From Candidatus Saccharimonadota bacterium (GTDB lineage Bacteria; Patescibacteriota; Saccharimonadia; Saccharimonadales; Saccharimonadaceae): a DNA stretch of 39,745 nucleotides. This document shows positions 24,060 through 32,984 of this stretch, one piece after another; position 1 is the first letter of the stretch, and every line of letters begins with the position of its first letter. The notes under the pieces are model-generated. The model worked only from the letters and a program-made list of their open reading frames with translations. It searched no databases and was not told the origin of the DNA. The stretch is from positions 1-39,745 of the forward strand of contig JAFWNY010000012.1 in assembly GCA_017510075.1 (NCBI GenBank), in the 5' to 3' direction. A program made the position numbers and the translations under genes.

Positions 24060-24134
24060 AGAATTAAGTTAGAAAACAAAACAAACATTCTAACAAATCA
24101 CAACTAACAATAACAAAAATAAAAAAGGAGCATA

Positions 24135-24251
24135 ATGAAATTTGCACTATACCAAAACGAAACTAGCTATAACTCAGCAGAAAAAGTCCCGAAGGAAATT
24201 AGCGTAAAGCTAGGTCACACTGCACTCTTTGCCAAAGACGACAAATTTTAA
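24135..24251 (+). CDS. Small protein, 38 aa
   Basis: Frame from ATG 24135 to TAA 24251: a soluble peptide beginning MKFALYQNETSY and ending FAKDDKF, with no signal peptide or membrane helix. Support comes from context: a near-consensus promoter, a strong ribosome-binding site (AAGGAG, 5 nt before ATG) and a clean terminator after the unit. The 100 nt that follow hold a second ribosome-binding site with a start-stop (ATG-TAA at 24285). A possible 14-codon frame beginning MNYLKN (24354) runs through the terminator. The transcript could therefore act as a regulatory or peptide-coding RNA ahead of the surface-protein operon. No family was recognised. Confidence 0.55.
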   Translation: MKFALYQNETSYNSAEKVPKEISVKLGHTALFAKDDKF

Positions 24252-24365
24252 ACATTGCCCCAAGTCACAACAGAAAGGAAACCGATGTAAATAACAAATA
24301 AGAGCAAAATAATAAAATAATAAAAAAAGGAAAAGATTATAAGATAGACAACCATGAATTACCTG

Positions 24366-24393
24366 AAAAACCGAACACAGCGTTCGGTTTTTT
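24366..24393 (+). terminator. Rho-independent terminator of the small-peptide transcript
   Basis: AAAACCGAAC pairs with GTTCGGTTTT around ACAGC, with six T at the end. Confidence 0.85.
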
Positions 24394-24440
24394 GGTGAAA
24401 AATCCAGCATATGCATGCATCAACATTTCGCAAAAACATC

Positions 24441-24469
24441 TTGACAGATTAATCCATAAGCACTACAAT
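24441..24469 (+). promoter_or_regulatory. Promoter of the surface-protein operon
   Basis: TTGACA (24441-24446), a 17-bp spacer and TACAAT (24464-24469). ATG 24519 follows a leader of about 45 nt with AAAGG. Confidence 0.75.
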
Positions 24470-24518
24470 AAAAAGTAACAAGGTTATATACAAAACAATA
24501 AAGAAAGGTCTTCATAAT

Positions 24519-24986
24519 ATGGACAATAACAATGATTCATTTAACTCACTCGGGCTTGACGGCGTCACCATGCACGACAATTCCACCCAGACCCCCGCTC
24601 AGCAGACCAACGGCGCAGTGTCAGACAAAGAACTTGACGACCTCACAAATGAAGAAGTAATCGATTTGTTTATTCGCGGCATCATGGAAGAGAAGGGAGT
24701 TACTGCTCCTACCCCAGAAATAGAGCAAAGCATCTTCGAAGATCTCCGCACCAGACTCCTCGAACAAATTGACCGTTCACTTATCGCTGAACTTCCCAAT
24801 GATAAACTTGAGGAGCTCAACAAACTAGCCCTCGAGAAGGGTCAAATTGAACCTCAGCTCATCGCCAAGATGGTCGAAGAAGCCCATCTCGATGTTGCCG
24901 AAATCACCGGAGTCACCATGGAACGCTTCCGCGAAATCTATCTCGGCAAAACCACCGACGCTAACCCAACCAAGGCGGAGGAATAA
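24519..24986 (+). CDS. Hypothetical acidic helical protein, 155 aa
   Basis: An Asn/Thr/Gln-rich N terminus (1-33) is followed by a helical, acidic domain with EEVIDLFIRGIMEEKG, EQSIFEDLRTRLLEQIDRSLIAELPNDKLEELNKLA and VAEITGVTMERFREIYLG. Parts resemble DUF5663-type short helical proteins of CPR genomes; this is a weak resemblance. There is no signal peptide or membrane helix. It is first in a two- or three-gene unit, 2 nt before the giant protein gene, which suggests a chaperone or partner role for that protein. This is inference from position only. Confidence 0.6.
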   Translation: MDNNNDSFNSLGLDGVTMHDNSTQTPAQQTNGAVSDKELDDLTNEEVIDLFIRGIMEEKGVTAPTPEIEQSIFEDLRTRLLEQIDRSLIAELPNDKLEELNKLALEKGQIEPQLIAKMVEEAHLDVAEITGVTMERFREIYLGKTTDANPTKAEE

Positions 24987-24988
24987 TC

Positions 24989-27900
24989 ATGGACAAAGCC
25001 CCCAATCCAATTCCACCTAGCAATTCCGAGCCGATCGAAGCTCAGAACCAGAACCCAGATGGCCTCCAATCCACCCCTGAAGGAAGCCTTTCCCCAGAGA
25101 GAATCAAAGCAATTGAGAAAGCTCTAGGTCACGACTCACTTGTTTTTACTACCATGAACCCCGAAGATTTCAAGAACCTCGTCGCCGAAGCGGTCGACCT
25201 CAAGACAAAGGAATACCTAGACGATCACAGAAAACTCCGAATTGCCACTAAAGTCCCGATCGTCGGCAGTGTAATCAAGGCTACGATCGCCGCTTCTCGC
25301 CGCGCTGACGTCATGGATACCGTCAGGGCGCAAGGAGATTTTTCCGAAGCAACATTCGAAAAACTTGGGCTTGACTCATCCAGGTTCGACACCGTTAATT
25401 CCACAAACGCTGATGCTAGTATTGAGCGCGCGCAACATATATTGGAGCACGGCTATCGCGACGAAAACGGAGTCGTCACCTCCAAGTTAGACGCCAGCGA
25501 GCGCGTCAAAGAAATGAACGCCGAATCCAGCAGTAAAGTCAGAGGCGTCCTTAACGATTATTTCAAAGCCCTTAAGCAAACACAGGGAGAAGAAGCCAAA
25601 GAAAAAATCCGTCAGGAATACGAAGCTAAACTACCAGAGCTGCTCGGCCAAGGCCCTAGCAGTAAAGGCGAACGCGTTGCTAGCACTATCATCGGCGACG
25701 TTACCAAGCACGACTCTTTGTCAATCGAGTCTGTCAAGCGAGCCATGGCTGGAGTAGAGCAAGCCGCCGAACTAGCAGATGTCACAGCACAGCAGTTCGA
25801 AGAATATACCGAGAAACACCTTTCACTCTACAGCGCCACCATGAAGGAGGGTGTCAATACCAGGAAAAAAGTTGACGGCATCGCAAGCGCCGTTGTCGCT
25901 GGTGGCGTAGCAGGTGCAGCGTTGTACGTTGCCACCGGTCGAGGAGCGCGAACGAAGATCCGAGCCTTTTTGCACACTAATCTAGCAATGGGGGAAGCAG
26001 CCGCAGGAGGCGTCACCGCCGGTCTTACCGGCGCCATCGTAGGTGGTGTATTTGGCGCCGTGCGTGGCGCCCAAAAAGCCAACGTCAAACTTTCCGACGC
26101 CGAAATCAAAGACGTCGCCAATCTCGGCGAAGATTCTGCTAGCGCCACAGCCGAAGCCTCCCCAGCCACTCCCGACAAACCGAAAGGATTCAAACAAAAC
26201 GCCGCCGCTCTATTTGGCAAAATCGAAGGCTTAAAAAGCAAAGCCACCAAAGAAGAAACAACCCTCGCAAGGATCAACGAACTTCGCGACCGCAAGACCG
26301 CCGAAGCCCTAATCCAAGAACTCGACATGGCAATGTCCGATGTTGCGACGAAAGAATTACTAGAAGGCGACGGCAAAGAAGCACTCGAAAAAGCATACGC
26401 TAATGTTATTGCTCGCGCTCGCTTTTCTAGCGAGAAGAGGGTTGACCTCATCAAATATGGTGACGACAAAGGCAAATTAGAACAAAAACTCCTCGAAGTC
26501 GAAGAGGCCATCTATTCTGACGCGGAGGGCGACGATCGCAAAGCCATAGACGAAAGAATTGCCAGTCTCGTTGCGGCAGATACCAAGACATTCACCGAGA
26601 ACAGTATCGAAATTCGCAAACTCCGAGCACAATTTATGGCGAGGTCAGCAGCAGTCGAGGCGATCGCCGGCGCTGCTATTGGTGCTGCCGCTGGCGGCGT
26701 TTTCCATGCTGTCGCACCACATGTTCACGCTCTCGCTGAAAAATTCATGTCGCTCCCAGTTCCTGCCGCCGCCGCTGTTAAAGCTTCGGATGTATTTGAG
26801 GAGGGTATCCGGGAAGAAGGAGCAATCCCCGCAGCTGAAGCTTCTTCGGACGTATTTGAGGAAGGCGGCATTCAAGAAGCAGGAGAATTTCCTGCAGCCA
26901 CTACCGCCGAAGTAGTCACCAGCCCCGAACCGCTCGGTACAGCCGGCAAGACTATAGAGGGCGTAGCAGAACAAATCAATGACAATGTCAACACCGCTTT
27001 GTCAAGCGAGAACGCCGATGCCTTCGTAGATAGCCAGGGCAATAGCCACATCAGCCTCAACGGTCAAGACCACACTTATGATTTCAAGCCCGACGGCACT
27101 CTCACTGAAGAGTCAAAATCCGCCCTCGAACAGGCCAAATTAGAAGTGCGCGAGTTTATTTATAAATATAACCTAGACGGTCACGGCGTCACCCAGGTCA
27201 ACAGTGCAGATTTCTTCAATCCGGACAATGCCGCAGACTACGATCTTACCACGGTTGAAGGCGTTCGCTACGATGGCGACAATTCATTCGTACTCCAAGG
27301 CACCTCAGTCGATGGCGAGGGCAATATCATACTAAACGCAAGCGGTGGGAACTTTGAAGGTAAACAAATCCTCTTCAGCCTCACGCCACAGGCCGGCGCC
27401 GCGGAGAGCTCATTCACGGGTCTTGCCCTAGATGTCAACCCCGACGGTACCGTCAATCTCGAGGGCACAGCCGCCGAAAGCTTATTCGACGAAAACGGCG
27501 ACCTCAAGGCTGGCTTCCGCTATCAGCTTATCGAGAACAATGGCGACAGCACTACTATATATCGAAGCGTAGTAGGGAATAGTGCGCTAGGCGACAACAG
27601 TATCATCGAGGTGCCAGTCGAAAACCCATCCGGTAGCGTCAACGTTTCAACCGTCGAAGGCGAAGACGGAGTAGTACACAATATTACCCAGAAAGCCAAC
27701 TACCTAAGAAGCTACATCGAAGCCAAAAACGGCGAACTTACTAATAAATTCGGTATTGAATCTAATGGCAGCTCTGGCACATTTGAGATACCTCGTTCTG
27801 GCGTTTCGTTAAATGGTGGAGCAGTATCTGTTAATCGTATTGTCCATTATGGTGGGTATGACCCAGACTACGACGCCTATTTTGGCCCGAAGGTCGATCC

Positions 27901-29428
27901 GAATAACCTCGGTCAATCCCTCGCCCAGACCATGCTCAGCAAAAACGGTACAGATATTAGCAACCTCAGTGCGCCAGAAATCGAAGCCGAGTTCCTCAAT
28001 CAACTAAATAGCGGCGCTATCGATAAGGGCGAAGCCATCGAGACCTACTTTAGGACACTCACCAACTCTCCAGAGTCAATGGTACTGAACCGTTTCTTGA
28101 CCGACGAATCATTCTACACCGAAGTCGACCTTGACGGTGATGGTGTCGTGACCTCACAAGAAATCAATGAGTACGCCAACCAACTCATCACTAGCCCGAC
28201 AGCGTACAACCAATTCGCCAACCAGACCATCGAATCATGCATGCGCCGCATGGAAGGCAAAGACGTCGAATTCTTTAATTACGCCGACGAAAACGAACAT
28301 TATAATGTCTCCACTTGGGCTAAGAATGAGGGTGGCGATGTCAGACTGCGCACTGGCCATATTATCGACCCATCGAAACATTCATATTATGGCGTGGGCA
28401 TGCGGTTTGTCGGCGAAGGCGACGACTCGTACTTCTTAGGCGACAGGGTCCGAAGCCTCTACGGGGAGAACGTCACAAATCTTGGCATCCGCACAGCCTG
28501 CGGCGGCCAAATCACCGGTCAAGAAGCTTCTACCACTCCAGCAGCCCCCACATCATCACCAGCTAGTGCCACAATCGCACCAGAACAGGCTCCTTCCGCC
28601 CCTGCTTCGCCAACATCTACACCAGTTGCGCCAGCCGCACCAGTTACTCCCACCGATGACCACACCATACCAAGCTCGGATCCGGTTAACCCCGACAACC
28701 CAGACCCGGTTGATCCAGTCGACCCCGACAACCCGGATCCAGTAGATCCAGATCCCGTAAACCCCAACCCGGTCGAACCGAACACTCCTACTCCGCCCGA
28801 ACCAGATAATCCACTTGCGCCGAAGACCGACTATGACACGCTGAACGGAGCTGGAGCAATACTTGGTGAGACCGAGCAGGATGGAGCCGGTGAGCGTATT
28901 GATGTCACTGGCGACGGCTCCACTACCGCTCTTGACAACCAAGGACAAATTAATGATGCGGATATTTCCACAATGGATGATATTGCAGTCAGGGACGACT
29001 CGGGCAATAATCTTCAGGATAGCCAGGGAAGAACATATATGCAAGATAACGACAATAGCCCGAGCGGCAATAAGAGCGCGGCAGATGTTCAGGATTCAAT
29101 CAACCGAGGCACTCAGACTACAGCCGACGAGAACAATGTTCGTTACCAAGCTTCGCAAAGTAACAACGCTACAACGGAAGTGGGGCAAACAATCGCTCCG
29201 ACCCAAACCCAAGATATGTCTGACGCAAGGACCAGCCAAGCTAATACGACTGAACAATCTTCATCTAGTATTGCCGACGAGATAGCCAGATTCAACAGTC
29301 AATCTCAGGCTGCCCCGCAGCAACCAGCGCAACCAGCTCCAGCTCCGCAACCAGCCGCCACACAGCCAGCTCCAGTTGAATCCGCACCTGCAGCCGCTCC
29401 CACCACAGAAACAGCAGAAACACAATAA
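24989..29428 (+). CDS. Giant surface-associated protein, 1479 aa
   Basis: No signal peptide is visible. The N-terminal ~280 residues are helical and charged. Two Gly/Ala-rich glycine-zipper segments (about 290-355 and 552-575) could span or insert into membranes. The middle (about 620-1180) looks extracellular and beta-rich. One EF-hand-like loop, DLDGDGVVTSQE (about 1046-1057), could bind calcium. A Pro/Asp linker of repeated NPDPVDP units (about 1233-1275) precedes a Ser/Gln-rich and then Pro/Ala/Gln-rich tail. GGAGG precedes the ATG. No family was recognised. Membrane association and cell-surface contact are plausible because an LPNTG-type protein follows, but neither secretion route nor function can be read from the sequence. 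Confidence 0.65.
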   Translation: MDKAPNPIPPSNSEPIEAQNQNPDGLQSTPEGSLSPERIKAIEKALGHDSLVFTTMNPEDFKNLVAEAVDLKTKEYLDDHRKLRIATKVPIVGSVIKATIAASRRADVMDTVRAQGDFSEATFEKLGLDSSRFDTVNSTNADASIERAQHILEHGYRDENGVVTSKLDASERVKEMNAESSSKVRGVLNDYFKALKQTQGEEAKEKIRQEYEAKLPELLGQGPSSKGERVASTIIGDVTKHDSLSIESVKRAMAGVEQAAELADVTAQQFEEYTEKHLSLYSATMKEGVNTRKKVDGIASAVVAGGVAGAALYVATGRGARTKIRAFLHTNLAMGEAAAGGVTAGLTGAIVGGVFGAVRGAQKANVKLSDAEIKDVANLGEDSASATAEASPATPDKPKGFKQNAAALFGKIEGLKSKATKEETTLARINELRDRKTAEALIQELDMAMSDVATKELLEGDGKEALEKAYANVIARARFSSEKRVDLIKYGDDKGKLEQKLLEVEEAIYSDAEGDDRKAIDERIASLVAADTKTFTENSIEIRKLRAQFMARSAAVEAIAGAAIGAAAGGVFHAVAPHVHALAEKFMSLPVPAAAAVKASDVFEEGIREEGAIPAAEASSDVFEEGGIQEAGEFPAATTAEVVTSPEPLGTAGKTIEGVAEQINDNVNTALSSENADAFVDSQGNSHISLNGQDHTYDFKPDGTLTEESKSALEQAKLEVREFIYKYNLDGHGVTQVNSADFFNPDNAADYDLTTVEGVRYDGDNSFVLQGTSVDGEGNIILNASGGNFEGKQILFSLTPQAGAAESSFTGLALDVNPDGTVNLEGTAAESLFDENGDLKAGFRYQLIENNGDSTTIYRSVVGNSALGDNSIIEVPVENPSGSVNVSTVEGEDGVVHNITQKANYLRSYIEAKNGELTNKFGIESNGSSGTFEIPRSGVSLNGGAVSVNRIVHYGGYDPDYDAYFGPKVDPNNLGQSLAQTMLSKNGTDISNLSAPEIEAEFLNQLNSGAIDKGEAIETYFRTLTNSPESMVLNRFLTDESFYTEVDLDGDGVVTSQEINEYANQLITSPTAYNQFANQTIESCMRRMEGKDVEFFNYADENEHYNVSTWAKNEGGDVRLRTGHIIDPSKHSYYGVGMRFVGEGDDSYFLGDRVRSLYGENVTNLGIRTACGGQITGQEASTTPAAPTSSPASATIAPEQAPSAPASPTSTPVAPAAPVTPTDDHTIPSSDPVNPDNPDPVDPVDPDNPDPVDPDPVNPNPVEPNTPTPPEPDNPLAPKTDYDTLNGAGAILGETEQDGAGERIDVTGDGSTTALDNQGQINDADISTMDDIAVRDDSGNNLQDSQGRTYMQDNDNSPSGNKSAADVQDSINRGTQTTADENNVRYQASQSNNATTEVGQTIAPTQTQDMSDARTSQANTTEQSSSSIADEIARFNSQSQAAPQQPAQPAPAPQPAATQPAPVESAPAAAPTTETAETQ

Positions 29429-29464
29429 ATTAACAATAAATTAACAATTAAAGAAAGGAAACCG

Positions 29465-30880
29465 ATGAGTTTTAAACGAATCAAAACATTAAGCCTCGCA
29501 TTCAGCCTAGTTGTAGCTCAGCTTTTAGCTGGCACTTCGGCCAGTGCACTAGAACAAACATGGGGTCCGCAGGATCGCCCCATGTTCAAATGGAGCAGCC
29601 CAGCCAGTTATGTGACTTTTAACTCCATAGACGACAACCCATTTATTGGCAATGAAACCAATTTTGTTCGTGTCAAGGAATACGTCGAAGGAAGCTCTGT
29701 AGGCGATGAAAATTGGGTGAGCTGGCAAGATAACGTTACTGTAGAACCTGGTAAAGAATACGAAGTGTTTATCTACTTCCACAATAATGCGTCAGAATCT
29801 CTTAACACTCCAGAAGGTAATGGCTATGCCCAGAATACAAGAGTAGCCTCAAGCTTCCCGACTAAATTAAGGTCAGGAGAATCTGGCATCATCAAGGGTT
29901 CCGTGTCGGCAACCAATGCAAACCCCACTGCTGTATGGGACACTGCATTCTTTAACGCCGACCAGACCGTTTATCTAAGCTATATCGATAATACTGCCAC
30001 GCTTCACTCCAGTGCAAACTGCAATTCTACGGATGGCACGATTCTCTCGGGGGATGCCCTATTCGTTAGCGACGAGCAAGTTGGCGCCAGTGCTGATGCC
30101 GGTGCTATGATATCATGCTATAATTCTGATAGCCTCTGGGGCGTTATTCCGGGCTGTAATGAATACGCTGGCTATGTGTCATATAGGGTACGCGCAGATC
30201 AACCCACGTTCTGGGTTGAAAAAACCGTTTCACGAGATGGTGGTAATGAATACGTCGAATATCTCGACGCCAATCCTGATGATATACTAGATTTTAAGGT
30301 ATACTATAAAAATACTGGCACCACCAATCAAATTGGTGTCGTGGCACATGATGAGTTGCCGAGCGGTCTAAGCTTAGTGACTGGCTCTGTGCAAGTCACC
30401 ACACCTGCTGGGACGACAATATTGAACGAATCTCAGGAAGCTCAATTATTCTCGGATGACGAAACTGGCTCGCTGAATATCGGTGACTTTCAGCCTGGCG
30501 AAGAAGCTACGATCACTTACAAAGCGAAAGTTGGTTCCAGCGATGATTTCAATTGTGGCAAATCCGAATTATACAACAACGCCACAGTTCAAAACGCCAA
30601 TGGTTCCGAATATGATAAGGTACAGGTGACCATCAATAAGGGCTGCGAAAAAACCTGCGTCACCAACCCCGAAATGGAAGGTTGCCAAGAGCTCCCCAAT
30701 ACCGGCCCGCTCGAAATAGCGCTAGCAGTTGTCATCATCCTCGGTATTGGCGGCGGCGGATACTACTTCTACCGCACCAAGAAATCTCTTAAAACAGCTG
30801 AAACCACCGCCAAGAGCGAAATGAGTCAAGATCCAACTACTACCAACCAACAGCCTGGCGACACTCCGCCTCAAAGCTAA
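29465..30880 (+). CDS. Secreted surface protein with DUF11-like domain and LPNTG anchor
   Basis: A 471-aa protein with a signal peptide (about 1-28, ASA-LEQ), an outer domain with Cys residues (about 29-250) and a DUF11-like domain (about 252-395). DUF11 features are FWVEKTVSRDGG, DDILDFKVYYKNTG and HDELPSGLSLVTGSVQV. LPNTG (410-414) precedes a membrane helix (about 417-436) and a Lys-containing tail. The motif suggests sortase attachment. The 35-residue tail is longer than usual for sortase substrates, so stable membrane anchoring is the alternative. AAAGGAAA precedes the ATG. It lies 36 nt after the giant protein, with two tandem copies of an AATAAATTAAC unit between. Confidence 0.78.
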   Translation: MSFKRIKTLSLAFSLVVAQLLAGTSASALEQTWGPQDRPMFKWSSPASYVTFNSIDDNPFIGNETNFVRVKEYVEGSSVGDENWVSWQDNVTVEPGKEYEVFIYFHNNASESLNTPEGNGYAQNTRVASSFPTKLRSGESGIIKGSVSATNANPTAVWDTAFFNADQTVYLSYIDNTATLHSSANCNSTDGTILSGDALFVSDEQVGASADAGAMISCYNSDSLWGVIPGCNEYAGYVSYRVRADQPTFWVEKTVSRDGGNEYVEYLDANPDDILDFKVYYKNTGTTNQIGVVAHDELPSGLSLVTGSVQVTTPAGTTILNESQEAQLFSDDETGSLNIGDFQPGEEATITYKAKVGSSDDFNCGKSELYNNATVQNANGSEYDKVQVTINKGCEKTCVTNPEMEGCQELPNTGPLEIALAVVIILGIGGGGYYFYRTKKSLKTAETTAKSEMSQDPTTTNQQPGDTPPQS

Positions 30881-30890
30881 GTGTCCTCAG

Positions 30891-30920
30891 TTGAAAAGGC
30901 CCCAATAGGGGTCTTTTCAA
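30891..30920 (+). terminator. Hairpin closing the surface-protein operon
   Basis: TTGAAAAGGCCCC (30891-30903) pairs with GGGGTCTTTTCAA (30908-30920) around AATA with one mismatch. Confidence 0.75.
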
Positions 30921-30933
30921 ATTCTTCAAAATA

Positions 30934-30942
30934 TGATACAAT
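30934..30942 (+). promoter_or_regulatory. Extended -10 promoter of rplU
   Basis: TGATACAAT, about 24 nt before ATG 30967, leaves room for the AAAGGA ribosome-binding site. Confidence 0.6.
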
Positions 30943-30966
30943 GGACAGAGTTAATAAAGGAATAAT

Positions 30967-31275
30967 ATGAAACAAGCAGTCATTCTCGTTGGCGGCAAGC
31001 AATACCTCGTCAGCGAAAAAGAGACCCTGCGGGTGGACCTCCTCCCGACAGGCACCAAAGAGCTCGAACTTGACGCTTTACTCGTAATCGACGGCGACAA
31101 AACAGAAGTCGGTGCACCTACAGTAAAGGGCGTAAAGGTTCAAGCCAAAGTAGTCACGCCCGAAGTGAAGGGCGACAAAATCCGCGTTATCCGCTACAAA
31201 GCGAAAAAGCGCGTCCACAAGGAAACTGGTCACCGCCAGAAATACTCCGAGATTGAAATCACCAAAATCGGATAA
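30967..31275 (+). CDS. rplU: 50S ribosomal protein L21
   Basis: A component of the large ribosomal subunit. The 102-aa protein has the usual L21 start (AVILVGGKQYLVSEKETLRVD) and the C-terminal RNA-binding signature KIRVIRYKAKKRVHKETGHRQKYSEIEI. Length is normal. In most bacteria rpmA (L27) follows directly; here a strong terminator follows and parA comes next, so rplU is a one-gene unit. Confidence 0.97.
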   Translation: MKQAVILVGGKQYLVSEKETLRVDLLPTGTKELELDALLVIDGDKTEVGAPTVKGVKVQAKVVTPEVKGDKIRVIRYKAKKRVHKETGHRQKYSEIEITKIG

Positions 31276-31279
31276 TAAT

Positions 31280-31338
31280 AAAATATACTTAGCCTGAGTG
31301 AGCGTAAGCACGAGCGAAGCTAAGTATATTTTATTTTT
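31280..31338 (+). terminator. Terminator after rplU, with arm-and-core layout
   Basis: AAAATATACTTAGC (31280-31293) pairs perfectly with GCTAAGTATATTTT (31319-31332), followed by ATTTTTG. The enclosed core begins CTGAG and ends CGAAG, the same junction bases as in the repeat in the lipid kinase gene and ileS. It may be a minimal relative of that family reused as a terminator. Confidence 0.75.
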
Positions 31339-31348
31339 GCCCATTTCG

Positions 31349-31357
31349 TGCTATAAT
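31349..31357 (+). promoter_or_regulatory. Extended -10 promoter of parA
   Basis: TGCTATAAT ends 10 nt before ATG 31368, leaving at most a 3-4 nt leader. Confidence 0.6.
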
Positions 31358-31367
31358 CGTAAGTATT

Positions 31368-32138
31368 ATGGCGAAGGTAATATGTGTCACAAATCAAAAA
31401 GGCGGCGTAGGGAAGACCACCACAGCGGTCAACCTCTGCTATTACCTTGCTAAGGATAAGTTTAAGACCCTTCTGGTCGATTTCGATCCCCAGGGTAATG
31501 CTACTAGTGGCGTCGGCATCGAGAAATCCAATGACCTCGGCAACACCATGACTGAAGTCATCCTCGGCGCTGCCACTATGGAGCATACCATCAAAAAAAC
31601 CAAATTCAAGTATTTCGACATTGCCCCCACCACCCCCGAGCTCGCCAACGCCGAAGTCGAAATCACCAGCCAGCCCAAGAAATTCACCCGTCTTCGTGAT
31701 GCCATCCGCAGCATAGAGGCAAATTATGACTACGTTATCATTGATCTTCCGCCATCACTCTCCCTCCTCACCGTCAATGGCATGATTGCATCAAATTACC
31801 TCCTCCTCCCCGTCCAGACCGAATTCTACGCCCTAGAAGGTGTCGCTCAGCTACTTGAATCCATGAAGCTCGTCATGAAGCAAGCTAACCCCAATCTTAA
31901 ATTATTAGGCGTCCTCGCTACCATGTATGATAAACGCACTAGTCTCAGCTCGCAGGTCTACGCCGAGATCAAGAAATATTTCAAACAACTCACCTTCGAG
32001 GTTACCATCCCCCGCAACGTCCGCGTCGCCGAGGCACCTTCTCACGGCGTACCGGTCGGTGCCTACGACAAATTCAGCAAGGGCGCCAAAGCCTACAAGG
32101 AATTCGCTAAAGAAGTAATAGAAAGGACTACAAAATAA
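31368..32138 (+). CDS. parA: Chromosome partitioning ATPase ParA (Soj)
   Basis: A deviant-Walker ATPase that moves ParB-bound origins. The 256-aa protein has Walker A KGGVGKTTTAV (residues 11-21) with the signature Lys, LLVDFDPQGNATSG (Walker A'), and YVIIDLPPSL (Walker B). The short length without an N-terminal HTH is that of chromosomal Soj-type ParA. Its stop overlaps the parB ATG by one base, so the pair is translationally coupled. The promoter geometry suggests a leader of only a few bases. Confidence 0.96.
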   Translation: MAKVICVTNQKGGVGKTTTAVNLCYYLAKDKFKTLLVDFDPQGNATSGVGIEKSNDLGNTMTEVILGAATMEHTIKKTKFKYFDIAPTTPELANAEVEITSQPKKFTRLRDAIRSIEANYDYVIIDLPPSLSLLTVNGMIASNYLLLPVQTEFYALEGVAQLLESMKLVMKQANPNLKLLGVLATMYDKRTSLSSQVYAEIKKYFKQLTFEVTIPRNVRVAEAPSHGVPVGAYDKFSKGAKAYKEFAKEVIERTTK

Positions 32139-32977
32139 TGGCAGGATTAGGTCGCAGTTTTGAATCACTTATCCCCACCGAGCTCATCGACGATGAGTTC
32201 GACCCCACTTTGCAGGAGGACAAAAAAGAAAGCAAGCTAAAAGAGCTCAAGCTCGAAGACATCGTTCGCGACGAAGAGCAGCCCCGCCGCGAATTTAGCC
32301 AAGAAGCCATCGAAGCTCTCGCCGCCTCCATTAAAGAGCACGGTGTTCTCCAACCCATTGTGGTCACAAGAGAGGACGGCAAATACAAAATCGTCGCCGG
32401 CGAACGCCGTTGGCGCGCTAGCAAAATCGCCGGCCTCAAGACTATCCCCGCCATCGTCCGCACCCTAGATTCTCAGAACCGACTCGAACTCTCTATCATT
32501 GAAAACGCCCAGCGCGAAGACCTCAACGCCATCGAACTCGCCACTGCTTATGCCAAGCTCAAGACTCAATTTAACCTCACCGCTGAGGATATCGCCGCCA
32601 AAGTAGGTAAGAGCGAACAGACCATCCAGAACACCCTCCGCCTTCTCACTCTCCCTGATGACGTCAAGAAAATCATGGTCAAGGAAAAACTCACCGAAGG
32701 CGTCATGCGCCCACTAGTCTCTCGCGACGAAGAGACCATCCGCAAAGTTCTCCCCAAAATCGTCGAAGAAGGCTGGACTGCCCGCAAAGTCGAACGCTAC
32801 ATCGCCTACACCAAGAAAAAGTCCTCCACCGCCCTCATCAAAAAGCACCAAGACCACAAAACCGAAGATGCTCTCACCGCCAAATACAATGCGGTCGCCC
32901 GCATTAACGGTAAGTCTCTTACTTTCAAATGCAAGAACGAAGCCGAATTAAAATCCCTTATCAAAAATCTGTTATAA
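32138..32977 (+). CDS. parB: Chromosome partitioning protein ParB (Spo0J)
   Basis: A CTP-dependent clamp that loads at parS and spreads. The 279-aa protein has the N-terminal LEDIVRDEEQPRREF, the CTPase/arginine-rich motif GERRWRASK, the ENAQREDLN segment, and the HTH region with EDIAAKVGKSEQTIQNTLRLL. The C-terminal dimerisation part is short. No parS-like site was found by eye in the window. The -10 box of relA overlaps its last codons and stop. Confidence 0.95.
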   Translation: MAGLGRSFESLIPTELIDDEFDPTLQEDKKESKLKELKLEDIVRDEEQPRREFSQEAIEALAASIKEHGVLQPIVVTREDGKYKIVAGERRWRASKIAGLKTIPAIVRTLDSQNRLELSIIENAQREDLNAIELATAYAKLKTQFNLTAEDIAAKVGKSEQTIQNTLRLLTLPDDVKKIMVKEKLTEGVMRPLVSRDEETIRKVLPKIVEEGWTARKVERYIAYTKKKSSTALIKKHQDHKTEDALTAKYNAVARINGKSLTFKCKNEAELKSLIKNLL

Positions 32978-32978
32978 T
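32970..32978 (+). promoter_or_regulatory. Extended -10 promoter of relA/spoT inside the end of parB (leaderless)
   Basis: TGTTATAAT contains the parB stop TAA and ends exactly 6 nt before ATG 32985. Confidence 0.7.
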
Positions 32979-32984
32979 AAACAT

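Noticed and set aside
28680-28815. Tandem repeat in the giant gene (Pro/Asp units)
   Set aside because: Units are irregular and translate as a disordered linker; not an independent DNA element.
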